From NCBI GenBank assembly GCA_002366885.1, contig DFCD01000097.1, forward strand, positions 374-12,196: a stretch of DNA of 11,823 bases. The letters run 5' to 3'. Of this stretch, positions 1 through 6,656 are shown piece by piece. How positions within the stretch are numbered: position 1 is the stretch's first letter; each line of letters opens with the position of its first letter. The translations under genes and the position numbers were made by a program. This stretch comes from Verrucomicrobia bacterium UBA3063 (lineage in GTDB: Bacteria; Verrucomicrobiota; Verrucomicrobiia; Methylacidiphilales; Verrucolacustridaceae). Below the pieces are notes generated by a model. It saw only the letters and a list, made by a program, of their open reading frames with translations. It did not search any database and was not told where the DNA came from.

Positions 1-1133
1 TGGCCGAGAATCTTGCCGTCCGGGTAGAGGAGCCGGCCGCCGGCCAGCCGATCCCCATCGTACTGGCATTCGGCAAAGGTTTTTCCGTCGGAGTAGTGCA
101 GGCAGAGGGGGCCGGAGGGCTTGTCGTCCTGGAACGTTCCGGTGGTGGCGAGGGAGCCGTCGACGGCATAGCTGCGAAAGAGGCCGTGTTTTTTCCCGTG
201 CTTGAAATCGGTTTCGACCTTGAGCCTGCCATCCGGATAAAACTCGCGGACCAGCCCGTTCCGCTGGTCATCCTTCCAGGACTCCTCGACCAGGAGCACG
301 CCGTCCTCCCCCCAAGTCCGGGCGATCCCGTCCTTCTTGCCGAGGACATACGAGGCCTCCGAACGCTTCGCTCCGGAGGGGAAGTATTCCAGGGAGGGCC
401 CCTCGAGCATTCCGTTCTTCCAGGTTGCGGTATAGCGGGGCATCCCGCCGGGCCACCAACCTTGGGCGGAGCCGTCGAGCTTGTCGTCGGCGTAATTGAG
501 GTTGTCGGAAACCGATCCGTCCGGATGGAACAGGGTGGCGGGGCCCTGTCGGCGTCCATCGACCAGGGTATTGAAGGCGCGTTGGCGGCCGTCGGCGTTG
601 AAGAGGATTTGCGGTCCGGTCATTCGGCCCGCCTCCATATTGGTTTCGGCGGCAAGTTTTCCGTCCGCCGAGTAAAACTGCCAGTCCCCTTCGGGCAGGC
701 CGTTGCGGATGATGCCGTCCGCGGTGCGGTTCCCCTTTTCATCGAGGTCGATGCGCCGGCCGTCGCGGCGGTCGAAGCGGACAAACTCCCGCCGGGAGAC
801 CGAGCCGTCCGCGCGGTAGAAAATCATTTCCACCTGTCCCTGGGGGGTTTGCCGGGCGCTGAGAATCATCGCCCCGGAGATGTTCCGATAGGGTCCCTTG
901 TGGAGAACCTCCGCCGGAACCAGCGAGGATTCCTGGTAGTTCCAGATGGGATCCCCGGGGGGCTCCTCCGGCGGGGCGGGAAACTGGCGGGAATCCTCGA
1001 CGGAACGGCGGATGGCCTCGGCCGTCTGCAGTCCCTGAAAGATGGCGTTGAGGATCAGTCCCACCTCCGATTGCGCATGAACGCGGAGCGGGAGCAGGGC
1101 CAGGGACAAAGCGAGTACCGGACCGGCACGCAT
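1..1133 (-). CDS. Exported MORN-variant (YwqK-like) repeat protein, C-terminus cut by window edge
   Basis: Read on the minus strand from ATG at 1133, the frame stays open to position 1 (377 codons) and continues beyond the window. Residues 1-20 look like a signal peptide (MRAGPVLALSLALLPLRVHA, then Q), which fixes the start; no convincing Shine-Dalgarno lies upstream. After a linker of roughly 100 residues rich in Pro and Glu come about ten repeats of about 23 residues of the form G-x-x-x-G-x-x-x-x-(F/Y)-x-x-D/S-G-x-x, for example GLPEGDWQFYSADGKL, GRRQGPATLFHPDGSV and DQRNGLVREFYPDGRL. This is the MORN_2 / 'YwqK family antitoxin' repeat. Despite that database label, proteins of this type are mostly exported repeat proteins of unknown role, and no toxin partner is visible here. 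The gene is divergent from mqnP across an 83-base gap. The fold call is firm; the function is unknown. Confidence 0.88.
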   Translation of the reverse strand, partial: MRAGPVLALSLALLPLRVHAQSEVGLILNAIFQGLQTAEAIRRSVEDSRQFPAPPEEPPGDPIWNYQESSLVPAEVLHKGPYRNISGAMILSARQTPQGQVEMIFYRADGSVSRREFVRFDRRDGRRIDLDEKGNRTADGIIRNGLPEGDWQFYSADGKLAAETNMEAGRMTGPQILFNADGRQRAFNTLVDGRRQGPATLFHPDGSVSDNLNYADDKLDGSAQGWWPGGMPRYTATWKNGMLEGPSLEYFPSGAKRSEASYVLGKKDGIARTWGEDGVLLVEESWKDDQRNGLVREFYPDGRLKVETDFKHGKKHGLFRSYAVDGSLATTGTFQDDKPSGPLCLHYSDGKTFAECQYDGDRLAGGRLLYPDGKILG

Positions 1134-1206
1134 CGGGGTCAGTTTACGGGGAAGGCGAGGATTTAGGAATCTTGGACCGACGGGGACTTGAGGGCGGAGC
1201 TGTGAT

Positions 1207-1210
1207 AGGA
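1207..1210 (+). promoter_or_regulatory. Ribosome binding site choosing the mqnP start
   Basis: AGGA lies six bases before ATG at 1217. It favours that start over an in-frame TTG at 1172, which would add 15 residues ahead of the normal UbiA-family N-terminus. I found no clean -35/-10 pair in the 83-base divergent gap 1134-1216. Confidence 0.5.
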
Positions 1211-1216
1211 TTTGGC

Positions 1217-2059
1217 ATGATTTCCGGTGTCCGGCGTTGGGCGGAGTTCATCAAATTCGAGCACACGGTTTTTGCCCTGCCGTTCGGATTGGCGGCCATG
1301 CTGGTGGCGGCGGGAGGCATGCCGCCGGATCGTGTGCCCTTGGGGGTGCTGGTTTGTCTGGTGGGGGCCAGGACGGCGGCGATGGCCTTCAACCGGCTGG
1401 CGGATTGGCAGATCGACATCCAAAATCCGCGAACGGCTTCCCGGTCCACCCTGGTGACGAAAGCGACCGCCTGGCTGACGGTATTGACCGGGGCCGGGGC
1501 GCTGGTGGCCGGGGCGTGGTGGCTGAACCCCCTTTGCCTGATGCTGAGTCCGTTGGCGCTGGCAATCGTGTTCTTTTACTCCCTGACGAAGCGATTTACC
1601 TGGGCTTCGCACGGATTTTTGGGACTGGCCCTGGGAACCGCGCCGATGGGGGCCTGGCTGGCGGTGACGGGAAAGTTTGATTCCTGGGTGCCGGTCGTCC
1701 TGGGGGCAGCGGTGGGCTTGTGGGTGGCGGGATTTGACCTGATTTATTCCCTGCAGGACCGGGAGTTTGACCTGGAGAAGGGATTGCAGAGTTTTCCGGC
1801 ACGGTTTGGGGAAACCACGGCACTTTTCTGGGCCGCCGTGCTCCATGTGTTTGCGTGGTTTTTTCTGGGGTTCTTTGGCTGGCTGGCGGGGCTGGGGTGG
1901 CGGTACCACATCCTCTGGGTTGCGGTTGGCGGGGTGCTGGTCTTCGAAACGGTTTTGGCGAAAACCGAGAAAAGGAGGCAAAGCGTATTTTTCCAGGCCA
2001 ACGCGGCGGTGAGCCTGCTGGTGCTGGCGGGTGTGGTGTGGGAGATTTTCGGACGATGA
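1217..2059 (+). CDS. mqnP: UbiA-family prenyltransferase, menaquinone (futalosine) pathway
   Basis: An integral-membrane prenyltransferase of 280 residues. By family knowledge MqnP attaches the polyprenyl tail to the 1,4-dihydroxy-6-naphthoate-type ring product of the futalosine pathway. Both Mg-prenyl-diphosphate motifs are present: N59-x3-D63-x3-D67 (NRLADWQID) and Y177-x3-D181-x3-D185 (YSLQDREFD). The N-terminal F-I-K-F-E-H-T-x-F-A-L-P-F-G is typical of UbiA/MqnP. Several hydrophobic segments (around residues 18-33, 40-56, 84-102, 106-121, 158-177, 203-226, 231-244 and 261-277) fit the usual multi-helix fold. ATG at 1217 is chosen over TTG at 1172 because of the AGGA site and family length. 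Its stop overlaps the mqnE start as ATGA. On sequence alone it could be called UbiA (4-hydroxybenzoate substrate); the adjacent mqnE and mqnA make MqnP the better call. Confidence 0.9.
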   Translation: MISGVRRWAEFIKFEHTVFALPFGLAAMLVAAGGMPPDRVPLGVLVCLVGARTAAMAFNRLADWQIDIQNPRTASRSTLVTKATAWLTVLTGAGALVAGAWWLNPLCLMLSPLALAIVFFYSLTKRFTWASHGFLGLALGTAPMGAWLAVTGKFDSWVPVVLGAAVGLWVAGFDLIYSLQDREFDLEKGLQSFPARFGETTALFWAAVLHVFAWFFLGFFGWLAGLGWRYHILWVAVGGVLVFETVLAKTEKRRQSVFFQANAAVSLLVLAGVVWEIFGR

Positions 2060-3147
2060 ATGTGTGGGAGAGGATTTGCGAAAAGGTGGAGGCAGGGGAA
2101 CGGATCAGCCGCGATGAGGGGATTTATCTCTTGGAAAAAGCGGACCTGCACCGGCTTGGACAGCTGGCCGACCGGGTCCGGAAAAAAAGGGTCGGTGACT
2201 CCGCGAGCTACGTGGTCAACCGGTATCTCAACTACTCGAATATCTGCATTCTCCGTTGCCAGTTCTGCGCGTTTGCCAGGAAGAAGCGGGATCCGGGCAC
2301 ATTTGAGCATTCGGTGGAGGAGTTGACGGAGGCGGCCCGGAAGTCGGTGGCCCAGGGGATCACCGAGCTTCACATCGTGGGTGGGCTGCACCCCAGCCTG
2401 CCGTATTCTTTTTACCTGGGGATGTTGAGGGCCCTGGCGGCGCTGGAGCCGAGGCCGGTTCTGAAGGTTTTCACGGCGATCGAGATCCGGCACCTGGCGC
2501 AGCGGGTGGCCAGGAAGCCGATTGCGGAGGTTTTGACCGACCTCCGGGAGGCGGGGTTGGGTTCGCTGACGGGGGGCGGGGCGGAGATTTTCGACGCCGG
2601 GGTGCGGGACCGCATCTGCCGCGGGAAGGAGACGGCGGAGGAGTGGCTCGAGGTGCACCGGATCTGGCACGGCATGGGCGGGCGGAGCACGGCGACGATG
2701 CTCTACGGCCACGTCGAAACCGCGGCCCAGCGGGTGGATCATCTGGAAAAGCTGAGGGCGCTGCAGGAGGAAACGGGGGGGTTCACGGGCTTCGTGCCCT
2801 TTGCGTTCGAGCCGTCGCAGACACGTTTGGCGGAGCTAGGAAAAATCCGGCGGGCCAGTGCCCTGGAGGAGTTGAGGGTGATCGCGGCCAGCCGGATCAT
2901 CCTGGACAACTTCGACCACATCACGGCCTACTGGATCAGCACGGGGCTGCCGCTGGCCCAGGTGGCCCTGAGTTACGGGGCGGACGATCTGCACGGCACG
3001 ATTGAGGAGGAGAAAATCTTTCACATGGCGGGAGCGCGGACACCCCTCGGGCAGACGAGGGGCGATTTGGAGCAAGCGATCCGGGAAGCGGGGCGTGAGC
3101 CGGTGCAGAGAAACACCTTTTACGAGCCGCTTCCGGCTTTGCGCTGA
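2056..3147 (+). CDS. mqnE: Aminofutalosine synthase (radical SAM)
   Basis: A 363-residue radical SAM enzyme. The family joins the 5'-deoxyadenosyl radical from S-adenosylmethionine to 3-[(1-carboxyvinyl)oxy]benzoate, releasing the carboxylate and giving 6-amino-6-deoxyfutalosine. The iron-sulfur cluster motif is C64-x3-C68-x2-C71 (CILRCQFCAF), inside the family phrase VNRYLNYSNIC. Other markers are HIVGGLHPSLP, GGGAEIFDAGVRDRIC, STATMLYGHVET, the ETGGFTGFVPFAFEP segment, and YGADDLHGTIEEEKI near the C-terminus. STATMLYGH and the 'AEIF' form separate it from the related cyclase MqnC. The length is normal. The start ATG overlaps the mqnP stop by four bases, so translation is probably coupled. 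The stop is four bases before mqnA. Confidence 0.96.
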   Translation: MNVWERICEKVEAGERISRDEGIYLLEKADLHRLGQLADRVRKKRVGDSASYVVNRYLNYSNICILRCQFCAFARKKRDPGTFEHSVEELTEAARKSVAQGITELHIVGGLHPSLPYSFYLGMLRALAALEPRPVLKVFTAIEIRHLAQRVARKPIAEVLTDLREAGLGSLTGGGAEIFDAGVRDRICRGKETAEEWLEVHRIWHGMGGRSTATMLYGHVETAAQRVDHLEKLRALQEETGGFTGFVPFAFEPSQTRLAELGKIRRASALEELRVIAASRIILDNFDHITAYWISTGLPLAQVALSYGADDLHGTIEEEKIFHMAGARTPLGQTRGDLEQAIREAGREPVQRNTFYEPLPALR

Positions 3148-3151
3148 GCGG

Positions 3152-3850
3152 ATGAGAGTCGGCTGCGTTCCCTACGGGCATGCCAGGCCGTTTGCCACCG
3201 CCTGGTCGGGGCAGGAGCCGGTCTGGGCGCATCCGCGGCAGCTCGCCCGGAAGTTGTGGGCCGGGGAGCTGGATCTGGCCCTGGTGCCGGTGTGGGAGGT
3301 GCTCAACCGTCCCGGCACCCGCGTTCTTGACGGGGTGGCGATCGGATCGAGGGGCGAGGTGCGCAGCGTGGGGGTGTTCCATGGGAAGCCCCTGGCGGAG
3401 TGCCGCTCCATCCGGATGACACCGAATTCCGCCACCTCCGTCCAGCTCTGGAAACTGATTGCCTCCCTGAAAAACATCCGTCTTCCGGAGGATGAAAACG
3501 GGGACGCCCGACTTTTGATCGGGGACGAGGCTCTGGCGCAGTGGAATCGGACAAACGGGCGGGGAGTTCTCGACCTCGGGCAGGCGTGGACGGACTGGAC
3601 GGGAAAACCGTTTGTCTTTGCCGTTTGGGCGGTCGGACCCGAGGCCGCTCCTGCCTTAGAGGAGTGGGAGCGGTTCCGGCAGGGGTGCCGGCAGGGAATC
3701 ACCCGGAGGGCGGAGCTGGCGAGCGATGACCGGGAAAGGGAATATCTGACGGGCTGCATCCGTTACGGGCTCGGTCCGGAGGAGAAGGACGGGATGGGGG
3801 AGTTTGCGCGGCGGTCGGGACTCGGGAAGGTTGACATCGAATGGGTTTGA
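3152..3850 (+). CDS. mqnA: Chorismate dehydratase
   Basis: A 232-residue periplasmic-binding-protein-like enzyme. The family removes water from chorismate to give 3-[(1-carboxyvinyl)oxy]benzoate, the substrate of MqnE encoded just upstream. Family markers are the N-terminal VGCVPYGHARPF, DLALVPVWEV (residues 41-50), TPNSATSVQLW (90-100), LLIGDEALA (121-129) and DLGQAWTDWTGKPFVFAVW (141-159). IGDxAL favours MqnA over the paralogue MqnD. At 232 residues it sits at the short end of my expectation for the family (usually nearer 270-280), although all the motifs are there. ATG at 3152 is four bases after the mqnE stop; longer readings in this frame run into mqnE. Its last ten bases overlap the next gene. 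mqnB, mqnC and mqnD are not in the window. Confidence 0.93.
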   Translation: MRVGCVPYGHARPFATAWSGQEPVWAHPRQLARKLWAGELDLALVPVWEVLNRPGTRVLDGVAIGSRGEVRSVGVFHGKPLAECRSIRMTPNSATSVQLWKLIASLKNIRLPEDENGDARLLIGDEALAQWNRTNGRGVLDLGQAWTDWTGKPFVFAVWAVGPEAAPALEEWERFRQGCRQGITRRAELASDDREREYLTGCIRYGLGPEEKDGMGEFARRSGLGKVDIEWV

Positions 3851-5898
3851 AAAAAGCCAACGCGCTGGCCGGGGAAGTCAGTCCCTACCTGCTCCAGCAC
3901 GCGCACAATCCGGTGGCATGGATGCCTTGGGGGCAGGAGGTATGGAAAAAGGCCCGGGATGGAAACAGACCCGTGTTCCTGAGCATTGGTTATTCGACCT
4001 GCCACTGGTGTCACGTGATGGAGCGGGAGTCTTTCGAGGATGAGAAGACCGCGGAGATTCTCAACCGGGAGTTCATCCCGGTGAAGGTGGACCGGGAGGA
4101 GCGGCCCGACATCGACCGGATTTACATGACGGCCGTGCAGGCTCTGACGGGACAGGGAGGATGGCCCCTTTCGGTCTGGCTGACGCCGGAAGGAAAGCCG
4201 TTTTATGGCGGGACCTATTTTCCGCCGAGCGGAGCGCACGGCCGGCCGGGTTTTGCCGACGTGCTCCGGCAGATCGCCGTGGCCTGGAAGGAGCGAAAAG
4301 GCGAAGTGGAGGGGTGGGCGGAGGAGTTGGCTGGGCGGCTCCGGGTCCTGGGAGGGGGGGCCGGCACCGGCGGGGAGATCCGGGACGTGGGAAAGATCCT
4401 GGATGCGGCCACCACGGAACTGGCCGCTGAGTATGACCGGAAGCACGGCGGGTTCGGCGGGGCGCCCAAGTTTCCGCGCCCCAGCCAGCCGCTTTTTCTG
4501 CTGCGGCGCTCCTTTTTTGAAAGGAGCGAGAGGCTTCTGGAAATCGTCCGGCACACGGGGAGAGCGATGGCGGCGGGCGGAATTTATGACCAGGTGGGGG
4601 ATGGGTTCCATCGTTATGCCGTCGATGCGGGTTGGACCGTGCCTCATTTCGAGAAGATGCTTTATGACAACGGTCCCTTGATGGGGCTTTACGCGGAGCT
4701 GGGGGCGGCGACGGGGGAGGCGTGGCCGGGGAAGGTGGTGGAGGGGATTGACCGGTATCTGCAGCGGGATCTTCTGCTGGAGGGGGGCGGGCTGGCCTCG
4801 GCGGAAGATGCGGACAGCGAGGGAGTGGAAGGAAAGTTTTATGTGTGGAAGCTGGCCGAGGCGAAGGCGCTGGCGACGGATGCCGAATGGGAAGTCGCAC
4901 GAAAGATCTGGGAAATCAGCGAGGAGGGAAACTTCCTGGATCCGCACCACCCGGAAAGGGGGTGGAATGTGCTCGCCCGAAAACGGATTCCCTCGGCGGA
5001 GGAGGAAAGGGTGCTGGATTCCCTCCGGGCAAAGCTGGAGGCGAAGCGCGCCAAGCGGATCCGGCCGGGAAAGGACGACAAGGTGCTTTGTTCCTGGAAT
5101 GCGATGGCGATTTCCGGCTACGCGCGGGCGGCCCGATGGGGAGGGGGGCCGGCCTATTTGGAAAAAGCCGAGCGAGTCCTGGCATTTATGGAAAAGGAAA
5201 TGACGAGGCCGGATGGCAGCCTGATCCACCGGTGGAGGCTGGGGAAGAAGGATGAGGTGCAACTTCTGGAGGATTATGCGGCGCTGGTGCAGGCACTGGT
5301 CGACCTGCATCAAGCTTCCCTGAAGCTGGAGCCGTTGCGGAGGGCCGGCGAATTGGCGGGAAAGATGCTGGAATGTTTCGAAGACCGGGAGGAGGGTGGT
5401 CTTTGGGCCACGGCTGACCGAAGCCTGCTTTTCCGGATGAAGGATGATTACGACGGGGCGGAGCCCAGCGGAAACGCCGCGGCGGCTTTGGCGCTGGCGG
5501 AACTGGGGCGGCTGACGGATGAACCGCGTTGGCGTGAGGCCTCCCGCCGCATTCTCGAGTGGCTAGGGGAGCGGATGCGGAGGTTGCCGCAGGCGGTGCC
5601 GCATGCTTTGTTGGCCCTGCAAAGAAGCTGGGAGCCTCCGGCCCGCTTGGTGCTGGCAGGAACCTGGCCTGGGCGGGAAATGGAGGCTTTGCGTCGGGCG
5701 GCAGGCGCCGTTTACCGGCCCGATGTGCTGATCACGCGGGCGGAAAAGGGGCATCCGAGCGGATGGGTGGGTTCCCTGGCCGTTCCGGACGGACGGGCGA
5801 CGGCATTTTTTTGCGAGGGCAGCGTGTGCCGGCTGCCGGTGGCCAGCCCGGAGGAGTTGATGCGGGAACTGCGCCGGGCGGATGCGGAAAGAAGTTAG
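3841..5898 (+). CDS. Thioredoxin-domain protein of the SPATA20/YyaL family (DUF255)
   Basis: At 685 residues this is full length for the family. The N-terminal thioredoxin-like domain (about 1-165) has C54-H-W-C57 in the hallmark STCHWCHVMERESF, then VDREERPDIDRIYM and GQGGWPLSVWLTPEGKPF. The remainder is a helical region resembling six-hairpin glycosidase folds, with family blocks HGGFGGAPKFPRP (202-214), EDADSEGVEGKFYVW (from 322), SWNAMAISG (418-426) and EPSGNAAAA (from 541). There is no signal peptide, so it is probably cytoplasmic. The CxxC pair suggests a redox role, but no substrate or reaction is established for the family. ATG at 3841 overlaps the end of mqnA by ten bases, and GGGAAGG at 3824-3830 is a plausible ribosome site. 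Sharing a transcript with menaquinone genes is suggestive, but does not prove a quinone-related role. Confidence 0.93.
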   Translation: MGLKKANALAGEVSPYLLQHAHNPVAWMPWGQEVWKKARDGNRPVFLSIGYSTCHWCHVMERESFEDEKTAEILNREFIPVKVDREERPDIDRIYMTAVQALTGQGGWPLSVWLTPEGKPFYGGTYFPPSGAHGRPGFADVLRQIAVAWKERKGEVEGWAEELAGRLRVLGGGAGTGGEIRDVGKILDAATTELAAEYDRKHGGFGGAPKFPRPSQPLFLLRRSFFERSERLLEIVRHTGRAMAAGGIYDQVGDGFHRYAVDAGWTVPHFEKMLYDNGPLMGLYAELGAATGEAWPGKVVEGIDRYLQRDLLLEGGGLASAEDADSEGVEGKFYVWKLAEAKALATDAEWEVARKIWEISEEGNFLDPHHPERGWNVLARKRIPSAEEERVLDSLRAKLEAKRAKRIRPGKDDKVLCSWNAMAISGYARAARWGGGPAYLEKAERVLAFMEKEMTRPDGSLIHRWRLGKKDEVQLLEDYAALVQALVDLHQASLKLEPLRRAGELAGKMLECFEDREEGGLWATADRSLLFRMKDDYDGAEPSGNAAAALALAELGRLTDEPRWREASRRILEWLGERMRRLPQAVPHALLALQRSWEPPARLVLAGTWPGREMEALRRAAGAVYRPDVLITRAEKGHPSGWVGSLAVPDGRATAFFCEGSVCRLPVASPEELMRELRRADAERS

Positions 5899-6122
5899 CG
5901 CGGGCCGAGTTCTTCCTGTTCGTAGATGATCAAGTCGTCCAGGGCGCGGGCGAAATCCTCCATGCCGCTGGCGGGCATAATGATCCGGTCGCGGCGTCCG
6001 CCGACGTCCTCAGTAATCCGCAGAAAGCGGCCCCGGTCGTTTTCCTTGAGATCGAGAAAAAAGGTCTTTCGTTCAATCTGAACCTTTTCCGAGCGCAATG
6101 TGCGTTCCCCTTCGCGATCCAT
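5895..6122 (-). CDS. PUR-domain (PUR-alpha / DUF3276-like) nucleic-acid-binding protein
   Basis: A small 75-residue protein. The core ERKTFFLDLKENDRGRFLRI followed by TEDVGGRRDRIIMPASGMEDF is a single PUR repeat, as found in bacterial one-repeat PUR proteins such as Borrelia BpuR and the Bacteroidota DUF3276 family, which bind single-stranded DNA and RNA and dimerise. The start is ATG at 6122, preceded eight bases upstream by GGGAGG (6131-6136 on this strand). An in-frame start at 6176 would add 18 residues unlike the family. It lies 50 bases downstream of the metallopeptidase gene on the same strand, so the two probably share a transcript. Its TAA overlaps the TAG of the convergent thioredoxin gene, leaving no room for a terminator between them. 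A regulatory or RNA-binding role is inferred from the family. Confidence 0.85.
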   Translation of the reverse strand: MDREGERTLRSEKVQIERKTFFLDLKENDRGRFLRITEDVGGRRDRIIMPASGMEDFARALDDLIIYEQEELGPR

Positions 6123-6130
6123 ATGGCATT

Positions 6131-6136
6131 CCTCCC
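6131..6136 (-). promoter_or_regulatory. Ribosome binding site of the PUR-domain gene
   Basis: On the minus strand GGGAGG stands eight bases before ATG at 6122. It decides between that start and the longer in-frame start at 6176. Confidence 0.65.
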
Positions 6137-6172
6137 TTTGGGGGAAAAGCGTAAGGCCAGCCGGGGAAAAGC

Positions 6173-6541
6173 TCAATCCAGATTCCGCATCACCAGGTCA
6201 TCCTCATCGAAGCCGAGGAAGTGGCCGAGCTCGTGAAGGTAGGTGGTGCCGACCTCCTCGGCGAAGATTTTTGAATCGCCCCCGGCAAGATCCCAAAGAT
6301 TTTCGAGATAGAGAATGATGCGCGGGGGGGGATCGGAGGAGGTGGGGTCGGCTTCCATGCGGCTGGCCCCCTCGAAGAGCCCGAGGAGGTCTGGCTCGAA
6401 TCCCTGTTGGAGGATCGCCGGGTCGGGGACATCCTGATACAGCGTGACGACCGGCTCCGAGGCGGAGCGGAGCTCGGCGGGCAGGCGGGAGCGGATATGC
6501 CGGACGCTTTCGGCGGCGAGGTGGTGGAGATCGGGTTTCAC
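6173..6541 (-). CDS. Small zincin-like metallopeptidase-family protein (HExxH)
   Basis: A 122-residue protein with a zinc-peptidase signature near its C-terminus: H103-E104-L-G-H107-F-L-G-F-D112-E-D-D. HExxHxxGxxD, preceded by a stretch like RIILYLENLWDLAG and EEVGTTYLHE, matches the minimal zincins annotated as 'metallopeptidase family protein' (PF06262 / DUF1025). In that family the two His and a downstream Asp are the likely zinc ligands and E104 the catalytic base. No substrate is known. There is no signal peptide, so it is probably cytoplasmic. The start is GTG at 6541; the only nearby purine-rich site, GGGAGG on this strand, is about 17-18 bases upstream, so initiation is not well defined. 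The gene is upstream of the PUR-domain gene and divergent from the WG-repeat gene. Confidence 0.82.
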   Translation of the reverse strand: MKPDLHHLAAESVRHIRSRLPAELRSASEPVVTLYQDVPDPAILQQGFEPDLLGLFEGASRMEADPTSSDPPPRIILYLENLWDLAGGDSKIFAEEVGTTYLHELGHFLGFDEDDLVMRNLD

Positions 6542-6656
6542 GGGTGCGGATCCGGATTGCCTCCCAGATTACTTTGAGGATTGAAGGAAAGGGAGCCGGC
6601 AAAGAGGGGTGAAAATTACACTTAAATTTGGTTTGGACGGGAGGCATTATGAAAGA
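6542..6656. promoter_or_regulatory. Divergent intergenic region with an A+T-rich patch
   Basis: These 115 bases separate the metallopeptidase gene (minus) from the WG-repeat gene (plus), so promoters for both should lie here. The patch at about 6612-6632 (AAAATTACACTTAAATTTGG) is the most A+T-rich stretch in the window and stands out from the GC-rich background. I could not find a -35/-10 pair with good spacing on either strand, so no promoter is claimed exactly. GGGAGG at 6639-6644 is the nearest ribosome-site-like sequence for the plus-strand gene. Confidence 0.3.

Noticed and set aside
1..1133. Toxin-antitoxin system, from the 'YwqK family antitoxin' label
   Set aside because: No toxin-like small gene is next to it; the protein is exported and simply shares the MORN-variant repeat.
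96..1166. 356-residue plus-strand open frame antisense to the MORN-variant gene
   Set aside because: The minus-strand frame has a signal peptide and ten regular repeats; the plus frame has no recognisable motif and is a shadow of a GC-rich gene.
1172..1216. TTG start extending mqnP by 15 residues
   Set aside because: ATG at 1217 has an AGGA site and gives the usual UbiA-family N-terminus.
2056..3147. Annotating the radical SAM gene as MqnC or CofG/CofH
   Set aside because: The STATMLYGHVET and GGGAEIF sequences and the MqnA neighbour fit aminofutalosine synthase MqnE.
3763..5313. 516-residue minus-strand open frame opposite the thioredoxin-like gene
   Set aside because: The opposite strand carries a full-length DUF255 family protein; this frame shows no motif.
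6609..6656. GTG start extending the WG-repeat protein by 16 residues
   Set aside because: It would bury the signal peptide behind a charged leader, and its purine-rich site is too close to the codon.
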